Below the pieces are notes generated by a model. It saw only the letters and a list, made by a program, of their open reading frames with translations, had not been told where the DNA came from and ran no database searches. Positions 7,724 through 18,000 of a stretch of DNA of 37,750 nt are shown here, in pieces. The translations under genes were made by a program, and so were the position numbers. The stretch is from CAYOLL01 sp964404765 [NCBI: uncultured Gemmatimonadota bacterium] (GTDB lineage Bacteria > 4572-55), in NCBI GenBank assembly GCA_964404765.1, contig CAYOLL010000050.1:1-37750 (forward strand), given 5' to 3'. Position 1 is the stretch's first letter; every line of letters starts with the position of its first letter.

Positions 7724-8625
7724 CAAACGAAGATTTCCGCGCGGGTTACGCCGCCATTTTGGGTCGGCCAAATGTTGGCAAATCAACATTATTAAATGCG
7801 CTGCTTGGCCAAAAAATATCGATTACATCTCCAAAGCCGCAGACGACACGACATCGCTTTGCCGGCATTTTGTCAACGGAACGCTTTCAGGCTGTTTTGC
7901 TGGATACTCCGGGGCTGTTAAATCCAAAATACGAACTGCATCAGTATATGCTGAATGTGGCGTTGCAAAGTTTGGAGTCGGCGGATATTATTATTTATCT
8001 CGTGGAAAGCCACGATAAGCCCGAAAACTTGCTGACAAAACTGCCGCCAAAAGCGCAGTCGATCTTTGCGCAAAAGTTTAAAACGCCACGGATTTTAGCC
8101 ATCAACAAATTGGATTTGATCCATAAACCAAGTTTGCTTCCGCTTATCGAATCCTATCATCAACTACAAATTTTTGCAGACATCATCCCGATCTCGGCTT
8201 TGCAAACGACCGGTCTGGATCGGTTACAAGAGGTTCTGTTTAAATATCTTCCGCACAATCCGCCCTTTTTTCCGGAAGATCAGCTCTCCACTGAATCCGA
8301 GCGCTTTATTGCCGGTGAAATGGTTCGTGAAAAAGTATTTTTAAACACACGGGACGAAGTGCCATACGCGTCTACCGTTTTGGTTGAAGCTTTTAAAGAA
8401 CGGGATAACGGGTTCTATATTTACGCAGTAATCTACGTCCAAAAAAGCTCGCAAAAAGGGGTTATTATCGGCAAAGGAGGGTCTATGCTGCGCCAAATCG
8501 GTCAGGAAGCCCGGCAAGAGATCGAAACGTTTTTAGGTCGCCCTGTTTATCTGGACTTATGGGTCAAAGTCCGTCAGGATTGGAGCCGGCGGGCAACGGA
8601 TTTAGGCTATTTCGGTTATCGGTAA
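7720..8625 (+). CDS. era: GTPase Era
   Basis: Era is an essential Ras-like GTPase that binds the 3' end of 16S rRNA and checks assembly of the 30S subunit. The 301-residue product has G1 GRPNVGKST (about residues 15-23), G2 with TTRHR, G3 DTPGLL, G4 NKLD (about 129), G5 SAL, and the C-terminal KH domain with GVIIGKGGSMLRQIG (about 247-261). The start overlaps the stop of the preceding small ORF, so translation is probably coupled. The gene order lipoprotein, small ORF, era is not one I know as standard. Confidence 0.96.
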   Translation: MTNEDFRAGYAAILGRPNVGKSTLLNALLGQKISITSPKPQTTRHRFAGILSTERFQAVLLDTPGLLNPKYELHQYMLNVALQSLESADIIIYLVESHDKPENLLTKLPPKAQSIFAQKFKTPRILAINKLDLIHKPSLLPLIESYHQLQIFADIIPISALQTTGLDRLQEVLFKYLPHNPPFFPEDQLSTESERFIAGEMVREKVFLNTRDEVPYASTVLVEAFKERDNGFYIYAVIYVQKSSQKGVIIGKGGSMLRQIGQEARQEIETFLGRPVYLDLWVKVRQDWSRRATDLGYFGYR

Positions 8626-8693
8626 AGCGCCGTGTTTTTGTGTCTTTGCGGCGAGAAACGAGTTTTTCAGATTAAAACATAACTCGGTAGACC

Positions 8694-9110
8694 GCAAATT
8701 TTTAACCACAAAGTTCGCAGAGCCTTACGCGGAGTCACACAATGGAAAAAAGAAAGCTAAGTACATTGTAAGTAGTCGGACAGAATTAATTTGGCATTTT
8801 GTAATCGTCATTGCGAGGAGCGTTTCTTGCGACGAAGCAATCCCGGCCTGTACTTCGAGACTGCTTCGCAAAAACGGCTCGCAGTGACGATTCGGTTGAA
8901 AATACCTGTTTATTTGTGTCTGACTACTTAATTTAAGTTTTTTTCAGGTCTCACGCAAAGTCGCGAAGGCGCAAAGTTAAAGATAAAGAAAGATAGGCTT
9001 TTCGTATTTCTTGGCGTCTTTGCGCCTTCGCGTGAGATATATAAACTTAAATTACAATGTACTAAGCGTAACTTTGCGCTAAACTTGGCGAACTTTGCGG
9101 TTAAAAATTC
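8694..9110. repeat. Nested inverted-repeat cluster between era and purA
   Basis: Several inverted pairs are stacked inside one another. The outermost is around TTTTTAACCACAAAGTTCGC (about 8699-8718) with GCGAACTTTGCGGTTAAAAA. Within it lie CTAAGTACATTGTAA (about 8757-8772) with TTACAATGTACTAAG (9052-9066), and AGTAGTCGGACA (8771-8782) with TGTCTGACTACT (8917-8928). Inside that is an AATCGTCATTGCGAGGAG ... CTCGCAGTGACGATT unit of the kind scattered in many bacterial genomes. A separate GCGAAGGCGCAAAG/CTTTGCGCCTTCGC hairpin lies near 8963-9034. It looks like miniature elements inserted within one another. The 8626-9166 gap holds no gene I can support. Confidence 0.65.
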
Positions 9111-9166
9111 CCGCGGACAACGCAAATGTTAGGCTGTAATTTTATAATAAAACGGGGAGAATGAAT

Positions 9167-10441
9167 ATGAAAAACGCGGTGGTCATTGGGGCGCAATGGG
9201 GCGACGAGGGTAAAGCAAAAATCGTCGACATCCTGAGCGAAAAAGCAGACGTAGTCGTCCGATATCAAGGAGGCGCAAATGCCGGTCATACGGTTGTCAA
9301 AGAAGACCGAAAATTTATTTTTCATCTGGTGCCGACCGGAATGCTTCATCCGGGCAAAATGTGCGTGATTGGTAATGGCGCCGTCATTGATATTGAAGCG
9401 CTATTGCGGGAGATTGGTGAATTAGAGCAAAATGGCCTGGAAGTTCGTTCCCGGTTGCTGATTTCGGGCACAGCGCATGTGGTTTTGCCTTTTCATAAAG
9501 TAATGGATTCGGTTATGGAAGATGATTTGGGTGAAGGCAAACGGGGGACTACTAAACGCGGCATCGGGCCGGCTTATGCGGATAAAATTAGTCGAATTGG
9601 CGTCCGGATCGCAGAACTTTTTGATGTGGATGTTTTACGGGATCGCTTAAAGGAAAGTTTGCGCTATAAAAATACGTTGCTACAGCACCTTTTTCATCAA
9701 GAGCCTATCAGGATCGACGACGTGCTTGCGTATTGTCAAAACATGGCGGAGCAGATAAAGGGCATGGTAACCAACACTACCCAATACCTGCATCAGGCGA
9801 TTGGTCAGGACAAGCGGGTGCTGTTTGAAGGCGCACAAGGCACGCTGCTTGACGTGGATTTCGGGACATATCCGTATTTAACTTCTTCAAATCCGTGCAT
9901 TGGCGGCGTTTTTTCAGGCACAGGCATTAATCCTTGGCAAATTCAGGATATAATCGGCGTTGTTAAAGCCTATCAAACGCGAGTTGGAACCGGACCCTTT
10001 CCTACCGAGTTGACGGACACTGTTGGCAATCGGCTGCGTGAGGTTGGCGGGGAATATGGAGCGACAACCGGTCGGCCGCGCCGGTGCGGCTGGCTTGACC
10101 TGGTTGCGCTTAAATATGCAGTGCAGGTCAACGGATTTAATCAAATTGCCTTGACTAAAATGGACATCCTGGATAAGTTTGACCGCATTTATGTCTGCAC
10201 ACATTACCGTTATCGGGGCGAGAGCATTGATTTTTTTCCCCAATTGACTAGCGAACTGGTGCAATGTGAACCGGTTTATGAAGAACATACCGGTTGGGAT
10301 AAGCCGATGAGTTCTTTAACCGAATATGCAGATTTGCCCGAAAAAGCGCGCGCTTTTATTGCCAGAATTGAGGAAGCGGTTCAAATTCGGGTAACAATGA
10401 TCTCAACCGGCGCCCGGCGGAGTGAAATTATTTGGCGATAG
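9167..10441 (+). CDS. purA: Adenylosuccinate synthase
   Basis: PurA joins IMP and aspartate using GTP, the first committed step from IMP to AMP. The product has 424 residues from the preferred ATG 9167, where GGAG lies 7 nt upstream; an ATG at 9161 is in frame but too close to that site. Motifs seen are GAQWGDEGK (nucleotide loop with catalytic Asp), RYQGGANAGHTV, LPFHKVMD (catalytic His), GTTKRGIGPAYADK, FEGAQGTLLDVDFGTYPY, and TGRPRRCGWLDLVAL near the C-terminal third. The loop reads GDEGKAK, where GDEGKGK is usual. No other purine genes are adjacent. Confidence 0.96.
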   Translation: MKNAVVIGAQWGDEGKAKIVDILSEKADVVVRYQGGANAGHTVVKEDRKFIFHLVPTGMLHPGKMCVIGNGAVIDIEALLREIGELEQNGLEVRSRLLISGTAHVVLPFHKVMDSVMEDDLGEGKRGTTKRGIGPAYADKISRIGVRIAELFDVDVLRDRLKESLRYKNTLLQHLFHQEPIRIDDVLAYCQNMAEQIKGMVTNTTQYLHQAIGQDKRVLFEGAQGTLLDVDFGTYPYLTSSNPCIGGVFSGTGINPWQIQDIIGVVKAYQTRVGTGPFPTELTDTVGNRLREVGGEYGATTGRPRRCGWLDLVALKYAVQVNGFNQIALTKMDILDKFDRIYVCTHYRYRGESIDFFPQLTSELVQCEPVYEEHTGWDKPMSSLTEYADLPEKARAFIARIEEAVQIRVTMISTGARRSEIIWR

Positions 10442-10543
10442 TATCCCGCCAATTTTTGAGCGTTTAACCGCGGAAAATCGCTATTTTTGCGCTATCCATC
10501 TTCTATTCCGGAGAACTGCGCGTACGGAAAGACAAATTTTATG

Positions 10544-10572
10544 TTGACAAAAAAGTAGTGCGCCGTTATATT
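10544..10572 (+). promoter_or_regulatory. Strong sigma70-type promoter upstream of tRNA-Lys region
   Basis: TTGACA (10544-10549), a 17-nt spacer and TATATT (10567-10572). The -35 is perfect and the -10 is 5 of 6. It faces a roughly 200-nt stretch without a long gene that precedes tRNA-Lys. Confidence 0.7.
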
Positions 10573-10578
10573 TTCAGA

Positions 10579-10745
10579 CCTTAGTATATTGGTCGAACTT
10601 TACCGATAAGTTGCAAAAGGGTTGTGTTACCCAATAGAGTTCAGATTCAATGACACTAAGTTAACGGAGTTTGAGATGCGCTTGGAAAGATTTTCGGATA
10701 AATATTAAACTCCGCTGCAAAATCGAAAGCATGTTTGCTTTCGAT
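10579..10745 (+). ncRNA. Candidate small RNA or structured leader (unrecognised)
   Basis: This stretch follows a strong promoter and has two inverted pairs. CGGAGTTT (10665-10672) pairs with AAACTCCG (10707-10714). AAATCGAAAGCA and TGCTTTCGATTT form a 12-bp stem with a TGTT loop just after it (about 10720-10747). Between them lies a tiny ORF, 10676-10708 (MRLERFSDKY), with GGAG 6 nt upstream, which could be a leader peptide. The final hairpin lacks a long T-run. I do not recognise a known RNA family. Confidence 0.3.
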
Positions 10746-10763
10746 TTCTAAATGCATTATGAT
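10735..10763 (+). promoter_or_regulatory. Candidate tRNA-Lys promoter
   Basis: TTGCTT (10735-10740), a 17-nt spacer and TATGAT (10758-10763). Initiation near 10770 would put the start about 8 nt before the mature tRNA 5' end. The -35 is weak. Confidence 0.45.
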
Positions 10764-10777
10764 TAAACGTGAAGTGG

Positions 10778-10853
10778 GGGCCGCTAGCTCAGTTGGCAGA
10801 GCAACTGCCTTTTAAGCAGTGGGTCACTGGTTCGAATCCAGTGCGGCTCACCA
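10778..10853 (+). tRNA. tRNA-Lys(UUU)
   Basis: A full cloverleaf can be drawn: acceptor GGGCCGC with GCGGCTC (one G-U), a D arm with GCTC/GAGC, an anticodon stem ACTGC/GCAGT with the 7-nt loop CTTTTAA (anticodon TTT), and a T arm ACTGG-TTCGAAT-CCAGT. The CCA end is encoded (10851-10853). Confidence 0.97.
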
Positions 10854-10885
10854 TTCTTTTCAAAACAAGTCCGTAGGAAATCGCT

Positions 10886-11395
10886 ATGTTAGATGCAAAA
10901 GTTTTAAAATCGATAGAGCTTTTTAGCAACCTGAGTGAGTCAGACTTAATCGCTCTTGTTCCGCTTTTTGACGAGATTACGTTAGAAGCGGGCGATGTTA
11001 TCTTTAACGAAGGCGACGCAGGCGATACCTTGTGTATCTTGACCAAAGGCGAAGTCAGCGTAAGCCGTAAGATCGGCGAAGATGAGGACCTTGTTTTGGC
11101 CAAATTTGGCAAGAACTCTTTTTTTGGTGAAATATCTTTGATTGACGAGAAGCCGCGGTCGGCGACGGTTAAAGCGCTGACAGCGGGTTCCTACTATAAA
11201 ATGAATCGAAACGTTTTTACAAGCTTGATGAATTCAAATCCGGAGATGGCCTCAAAGGTTTTGTTTTCGATGGCTATCGTTTTTTGCAATCGGTTACGTA
11301 AAACGGGTGAGCAATTGCGAACCTATTCGTTGATAAACAAGGCAATGGTTGAGAACGAACATTTTCGAAAATTGTATATCGCCAGTCATACATAG
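10886..11395 (+). CDS. Cyclic nucleotide-binding domain protein, second copy
   Basis: The 169-residue product has a single cNMP-binding domain (about residues 8-125): LFSNLSESDLIALVPLFDEI, then VIFNEGDAGDTLCILTKGEV, then the phosphate-cassette region FFGEISLIDEKPRSATVKA, which keeps the GE...RSA pattern. The remainder is helical (VFCNRLRKTGEQLRTYSLI), with no DNA-binding domain. AGGAA lies about 8 nt upstream of the ATG. It begins 32 nt after tRNA-Lys and ends 6 nt before tRNA-Glu, so it is probably carried on a tRNA transcript. It shares size and layout with the protein at 475 but differs clearly in sequence. Its ligand is unknown. Confidence 0.88.
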   Translation: MLDAKVLKSIELFSNLSESDLIALVPLFDEITLEAGDVIFNEGDAGDTLCILTKGEVSVSRKIGEDEDLVLAKFGKNSFFGEISLIDEKPRSATVKALTAGSYYKMNRNVFTSLMNSNPEMASKVLFSMAIVFCNRLRKTGEQLRTYSLINKAMVENEHFRKLYIASHT

Positions 11396-11401
11396 ATTTG
11401 G

Positions 11402-11477
11402 GTCCCCATCGTCTAGAGGCCTAGGACACCGCCCTTTCACGGCGGCAGCAGGGGTTCGAATCCCCTTGGGGACGCCA
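11402..11477 (+). tRNA. tRNA-Glu(UUC)
   Basis: Acceptor GTCCCCA with TGGGGAC, an anticodon stem CCGCC/GGCGG with loop CTTTCAC (anticodon TTC), a T arm AGGGG-TTCGAAT-CCCCT and an encoded CCA end. It follows the stop of the CNB gene by only 6 nt. Confidence 0.97.
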
Positions 11478-11489
11478 ACAATCATTGAA

Positions 11490-11698
11490 CATGGATTAAC
11501 AGGATATACTTTCACAAGGCATAATTTTTTCATTTTACCACGGAGACACCGAGCACACGGAGAAGGCATAAGGAAAAGATTTTTCTCCGTGATCCCCGTA
11601 GTGAAATCTTATGCCCGTTGAGAGCATAGAGCATTTGCGTGGTTGGTCTATCATAAGGACACAGAAGCTTTTTATCCTGCCCATCCTGTCCATCCATG
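11490..11698. repeat. Composite palindromic repeat
   Basis: CATGGATTAACAGGATA (11490-11506) opposes TATCCTGCCCATCCTGTCCATCCATG-like sequence (11673-11698). Inside, CACGGAGAA and TTCTCCGTG (about 11556-11593) form a stem, and GCATAAG opposes CTTATGC. Degenerate repeats of this style recur in bacterial intergenic DNA. No gene is supported between tRNA-Glu and the promoter at 11743. Confidence 0.5.
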
Positions 11699-11742
11699 TA
11701 TGAATAATGCAAGTCGGCGTTTTTGGCCAAATAGGAAAAATC

Positions 11743-11771
11743 TTGACAAGGTACAGGTGGGTTTGTATAAT
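11743..11771 (+). promoter_or_regulatory. Perfect-consensus sigma70 promoter of the giant gene
   Basis: TTGACA (11743-11748), exactly 17 nt, then TATAAT (11766-11771): all 12 consensus bases at ideal spacing. Transcription should start near 11778, giving a leader of about 290 nt. It implies strong constitutive transcription unless the leader is regulated. Confidence 0.85.
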
Positions 11772-11813
11772 TGTGGCGTTTTTTACCTAAAAATTGGTTT
11801 TCAGAGTTCGCTT

Positions 11814-11846
11814 CACAGCGTAAAACCGGTATGGTTTTACGCTGTG
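11814..11846 (+). promoter_or_regulatory. Leader hairpin of the giant gene
   Basis: A perfect 14-bp stem, CACAGCGTAAAACC (11814-11827) with GGTTTTACGCTGTG (11833-11846), has a 5-nt loop. It begins about 36 nt after the predicted start site. No clean T-run follows, so it may be an mRNA stabiliser or protein site rather than a terminator. Confidence 0.6.
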
Positions 11847-11943
11847 GTTTATCTATTTTATAAAGGTGAAAGACATAGTGCTGAAATATAGCGTTTTATA
11901 ATCGTGTTCAGGAAGGTATTCAAAGTTGTGAGAGGAGGTGTTG

Positions 11944-12084
11944 GTGCACAATTTGATTCTTCGAACCGTATGTGAAAGGGATTTTCAATCTTTAAACGTG
12001 ACGGTAGTGAGGAAAGCGTTTTCAATCTCAACTTCATTTTTAATTTTAGAAGGAGGTTACAGCCGTGTTATTAAACGAAAGTAA
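11944..12084 (+). CDS. Possible leader ORF overlapping the giant gene start
   Basis: A GTG at 11944 with GGAGG 5 nt upstream opens a 46-codon frame that runs across the giant gene's ribosome site and stops at TAA 12082-12084, in a different frame. If translated, ribosomes would pass over the downstream start region, a set-up compatible with translational coupling or control. The peptide (opening VHNLILRTVCERDFQ) resembles nothing I know. The leader also carries TTTTCAATCT twice (11982 and 12019). Support is limited to the ribosome site and the overlap. Confidence 0.25.
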   Translation: MHNLILRTVCERDFQSLNVTVVRKAFSISTSFLILEGGYSRVIKRK

Positions 12085-15000
12085 ATTCTCTCGGAAGAGC
12101 AAGATCGTATTGCTGTTATCCGTGATGGCGGTCTTAGCGCTAACCACGATGGTGGTTTGGGCGACCGTTCCGGATTTCGACAATGACGGTTTGCTTGATA
12201 ACGAGGAAATCCTTTACGGGACCTTTGGCTATGGTCTCGCAAATAACGATTCATTGAAGTCGGAGGGAATGCCGGCCGTCGTAGTTAGCGGAAAGGCGTA
12301 TTCTGCCGTTAACAAAAGTCTCGATGCCCATTGGCTCGACGATTGGATGGATACCGATAATGATGGTATTCCGGACCCGTATGATACCGATGTTGATGGA
12401 GACTTGGTTTCCGATTTTGACGAAGTCAATCTGCGTAGCCAGGTCTTGATGACGGATTTGCTGCCGAACGAATACAGTAAGAATTGGGATCAATTGCAAT
12501 ATACAGATCCCGGTATTGACGGGCGTATTAACCCGTATTTTCAAACAGACCCCACCAGCTTTGATTCCGATGGTGACGGGCGTATTGAAGGGTTGACCGT
12601 CGGTGTTGGTTCATCATTGAACCACCCCGGTTTGCAGGCTTGGTTTGATCAAATGTATAATTATAGTAGTGGCTGCGATTTAAGCCGCAATTTTGGTCGT
12701 GATACTCTTGCTAGCAATAGTCAACAACAACGCCCGCGTCTGTACGTGGGTGAAGCGCTAAACTGGGATTCCGATAATGACGGTCTGGTGGATGCGCAGG
12801 ATATTGACTCGGATAATGACGGTATTCCCGATACTTATATTGATGTTAATAAAGACGGCGATTATGATCGTGGTGTCGATGTGCCCGGTGAAGACATTCC
12901 CAATATTGATGTAGACGATGATGATTGCGACGAAATTGATTTAGGGGAATGCTATGGATGCGCTACGGGTTCTGATACTAAATCCGCTGGTGTAAATATG
13001 AGCGATACGGATTATGAAGAAGATTTAAAGACCTCGATTTGTGACGATCCCCGTACAACAACTCATGAAATTTGCAATGACGGCGAAGGTTGGGAGTTTA
13101 GTGATGGCGTCTGGGACGTGGACGGTATGGACAATGCTTTTGCCAATGCCTCCGGTACGGCCTGGGATGACGTTTTCGATAATGAAACCAACTCGCTGAA
13201 TGCGGATAGTGACTTTGACGGCTTGGGCGACAAATGGGAAATTGCCTGGTCCACCAATCCGAACGATGCCGATACGGACGATGACGGTTTGGTTGACGGT
13301 TGGGTTAACTGGAATGCCTTGATTGAAACGTATGAAAATCACGGTATTTTGGTTTTCAATAAGGATGAGTTGCCCGGCGAATATATTCTTGGTACGGATC
13401 CATTAAATCGTGATACCGACGGTGATGGTTTGTCTGACGGTGTTGAAGTCGGTTTGACCGGCGGCCAAATGGGCGCTTTTACGATTGGCGGTATGCCAGG
13501 CGATAACGGTGTGCCCGTCAATGCCACCACGTATTATCCGGCTGGGCGTCAGCTTTTTTATCCGCGTCAGGGCAGCACGATTAAGCACCACGGTGCAGGT
13601 ACTAATGGCGAGATGCAGAGCGCGACTTTTACGATTGCGATCCAGGCGACAGATTCAGTTGGGGTAAATCGAACGCGTGATCTTTATATCTACGATCAAT
13701 GTGCCAACACCACTACCGATCCGCTGAATAAAGACTCCGATTATGACGGTCTGCCGGACGGCTGGATTAACGGTTGGGGCAACTATTTTTGGCGTGATGA
13801 CTATTATCACACCAACGCCGTTCCGAATGACGTTGATATTGACTTAGGCGAAGGTGAAGACATTAATGCCAACGGTTGTTGGGAAGGTCCCGGGAATCGC
13901 GCCAGTAATGGCGTTCGCCCGGATAAAAACGATGCCGCCTGGTTGGGCAATGGTTTTACGGCTGCCGGTGGTGTGGGTCTGACTTTCTATGAAGCCTACT
14001 CGGCGCGTAGCGATAACAAAGACGGTAGCGCCGATAGTGGCGATGCACTCGATGTAACCGACTTCACCATGGATCAAAATGACGAATGGAGTGAGCTGGA
14101 CCCGGATAAAGGCTTTCTTACGGCTGCCGGTGTGCCGGTATACGAAACAAGCGCCTATCTAATGGATAGCGATTTTGACGGTTTGACCGACGGCGAAGAA
14201 ATCATGACCGACCGCTGGTTGGGGAATGATGATTACGACGGCGATATTAATCCGGATCGCAATCGCCTTAATAGCGATACGGAGGGTAATGTCCGTATTG
14301 CTCACCTCGATTGGGATAGCGAGTTTCGTGTTGAAGACATGGCCTGGCAACCGGCCAGTGGTGACTGCGACAAGATTAATGACAACGAATGCGGTAACCA
14401 TGATGTGGAATATAACTGGAGCTACTCGGTCAAGAGCGGTCGGCCCGGCGCTGGTGGCGGACCTCTCACTGTTGATGGCATTGTGAACCCTAAGCTGTTT
14501 AAGAGTTCGATGCGTGACCGCACCGACCCGGTTAAGTGGGATTCTGACGAAGACGGTATGGGTGACGGACGCGAAGTGAAGCGCGCCGATCCGGTAAAGT
14601 GTTCGTTTAATAATTCGGTGGTCTATGGTTATACCACCAGCCCGTTGTTTAAGAATAGTGACGGTTTACCGACCGGTAACTATGACAACGAATTCGAAGG
14701 TGTCCGCGCTGAATGGGAAACCGACGAAGACAATCAAGGCTTTTTGAATGGTGGACGGAATGCATTAAAAGGTAATAGCATTGATTGGAAAGGCTCACAA
14801 GTCGGTGGTGAAAACGGTTATACCCGCACGTGGTTAGGCGCTCCCTATCTGTGGTGGGTGGCGGATTTACGCGACGAAAATTGGGATAATACCGATTGCA
14901 TGGATGCCACAACCGCCAATGGCGTGGGTGATTGCACGGATTATCCAATTGCGAGCATGGGCTTTTTCCGCAATGATTCCCTCCGTTATCGTACGGATGT

Positions 15001-18000
15001 GGACGGCGTGGACTATGGCACTGGCCCGGATGATATGAATGCGGTTGCCAGGAATGATATGATTGGCAACATTTTGGGTTTCTACGATTATCAATTTGAT
15101 TCCGATAATCCACGCTGGTTCCAGTGGCGGCCGAACCATCCGTATGAGTCCCCGTTGCATGACGCTGACTTGGACGGTATGGTGGATGCTTTGGACCCGA
15201 ATACGTTCTATAATGATGATGATCAGGACGGTTTGCCGAATTTGTTTGAGGATCCGGATGCCGATGGTATTGATCGCCCCTGCAAGATTGGCACGGTCGC
15301 CCAGCCGGGTGTACGGACCTTAACCAATGGCCAATGCGTGGATGCCGATTATATCTGGATGCCGGGCGAAACCTGGTGGGAAACCAGCAAGTGGGACGGC
15401 GATACCGACGATGACGGTTTGTGGGACGGCGATGAAGTCTTTCCGGATCGTATTGCGTTGGATGAAATCCCGAACTATAATTTGTATTTCTCCGATCCGC
15501 TGGATCGTGATAGCGATGATGACGGCGTCGTTGACGGCTACAACAATGGCGGCGCGCGTGTTTTTGACATTATCACCAATGAATATGTTTGTACTCAGGA
15601 CTACGGCAAGTATAACCCGTGGGATCCACGCACGTTTAACGACGGCGCCTGGCCGGGTAACCGGAATGTGAAGAGCTGGGTTTGTCGCTGGCACTTCAAT
15701 ACCGGTCGCAATACGGATACCGGCGCGATCGTCGGGCCGGAGTACCCGGAATGGGATGGTCGTAACGAGCTAAAGGATTTTGACTTGTTACGGGCCAATT
15801 TCTACAATGAATTCCCTGATATTCCCGGTGAACTTGTCGCGACCATTGATTACTATTGGTCTGAGTGCAATTACCCGGTTTGGGATGCCGGCCAAATTCC
15901 GTTCCTGCCGAATAATAGCTTCTTTAAAGCCTATTATACCGCAACCGATCCGTTAAATCCGGATACCGACGGTGATCGTTATTCTGACGGTTGGATGCCG
16001 GCTGTGAACTACAATGCGTCGTATTCCATGAACGGTGTTTCTTTAAAGCAGCGTTTCCTGTTGAATCATGACAGCAACGAAAGCTGGTTCCTGAATAATG
16101 TGCAATACAATTCATACTATGCTTCCGATCTGTATCATGAAGGTCTGCCGCATTTCTATTATCCGAAGAGCTGGGGTTGGTATACCTGCGCGTCAGGTCA
16201 GACCCAGGTATCCGATGTTGCGCATCCGGACTGGTTTGTATGCGAGGATGCTGGCGGTCGGGTTTATCCACCGGTTCGTCCGGCTGATAACACATTGCCA
16301 ACTTATATGTCCGGTAATAAAGAACTGATCGGCTCGCAATGGCTGTTAAGTACGGCGATGGCGCCAGGCATTCACAAAAATTTTGCTAAAGCAGGTGGCT
16401 CATATCCAGAAGTCTTGGATCCGGGCGATTTTGCGATTGTGGAGTTTGGCGGCGTAGCAAATACAAATTTCTGCGAGCGTTATTATCAACCGCCGGTTGA
16501 TTGGGGCTTTTTCCGCGTGACCTACTACAAGTTAGAGCACGCGCATCAACAAATCTTTACTGACCGCTTCTATGAGTACATGCTGTATGACGAGCATGGT
16601 ATTTCGCGCTTGGTTCGGCCGTGGGAAGACTTGTTTGATCCGGAAGGGCATGTTTTCCGTGATCCGCATCTTTTTGACGGTTCACCGAAGTATCACTTTA
16701 ACGCCCGCTTTAATTCACCGTTGCCCCCTCCATTTACGGATGGTGTGCAGGACAACGATGCCGGTCAGGTTTTGGCCGGTTGGGGTCGTCCGGATGATTT
16801 AAGCACGGCGCCCAATGATCATGAAGGCACGGAATACAATAACGGTAATAACGATGCCTGGACGGATTTCCAGATTAATGCCCTGGATCGTGACTCGGAC
16901 GACGATCATGTCTATGACTGGGCTGAACGTCGCGGCGAACCGTTCCCGGATGAGAGTGGTAATTTATTAACATTGCCGCGTCACCCATCCAACGCCGGTA
17001 CGAATAATAGCGATTTTAATGTGCCGGGTGACAATGCTGCAGATGACTATATGGAGTACTTAGCCAATAATAGCCATACGATGCGGTCATGGGATGATGA
17101 GTCGGCCTTGCCGGTTTTGCGTGATGAAGACGCCGACGGCATTATGAATGCGATGGAATCCGCCGCCGGCACTCGTGTTGATGATGACGATACCGATGGC
17201 GATGGCTTGCACGATCTGCTCGAAATGCACGACTTTATCTGGCGCGCGCCGGGTGATCCGGGCAATCCGTACGGGATAGCCGGCAATCATAACATGGGTG
17301 ATTTCACGGGTTTAGGCACGGACCCGACCGACATGGACGGTGATTCGGATAATGACGGCGTAAGTGATTTGATTGAGTGGGGCGGAGGTTTTAACGCTAA
17401 CGCATTTTCGCGAGCAAATGACCCGAATTTTGGCAGCATTTGCGTAGATAATGGTAAGTTTGATTACTTTGGCAATCGCACCTGTGATTACGTCCCGCAC
17501 GTTCATCCTTATTTGCACTATGCAATTACATTTACCGTGTCGAATCCATTAGTGCCGGATACCGACAATGACGGCTTGCAGGATAATGCAGAGTTTGCCA
17601 CGAACACTGAGCCACGTAATGCGGACACTGACGGTGACGACTTGTTGGACGGCAACCTTTTTGCTTCAACTACCGACGCTTTCCCGGATCGTTTTGATGA
17701 TACGGATGTGGACGGGATGTCGAACTGGCAAGAGCAGATGTGGTATACCGACCCCAACAATAAGGATACCGACTTTGACGGTTTGTGGGACGGTTTTGAA
17801 TTGAATACCGATCGTACGCCCGATACTTTTATGGGCGGCGCGGTATCTTTCGATAATAGTTTAGGTGGCGTCGGGACGCGTTATAATCGCGGCCATCGCA
17901 CCGAGCCGACTTTGTGGGACACGGATGGTGACGGTATTCCGGACGGCTGGACCAACAAGGATTGGTTGGGCTATGATATGAACTATTGGACCGGTGAAGA

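Noticed and set aside
9143-9148. TATAAT just upstream of purA as a promoter
   Set aside because: No acceptable -35 lies 16-18 nt upstream, and transcription would begin inside the ribosome site.
11349-11621. Frame of 90 codons across tRNA-Glu
   Set aside because: It runs through the tRNA and palindromic repeats. Such ORFs across tRNA genes are common artefacts.
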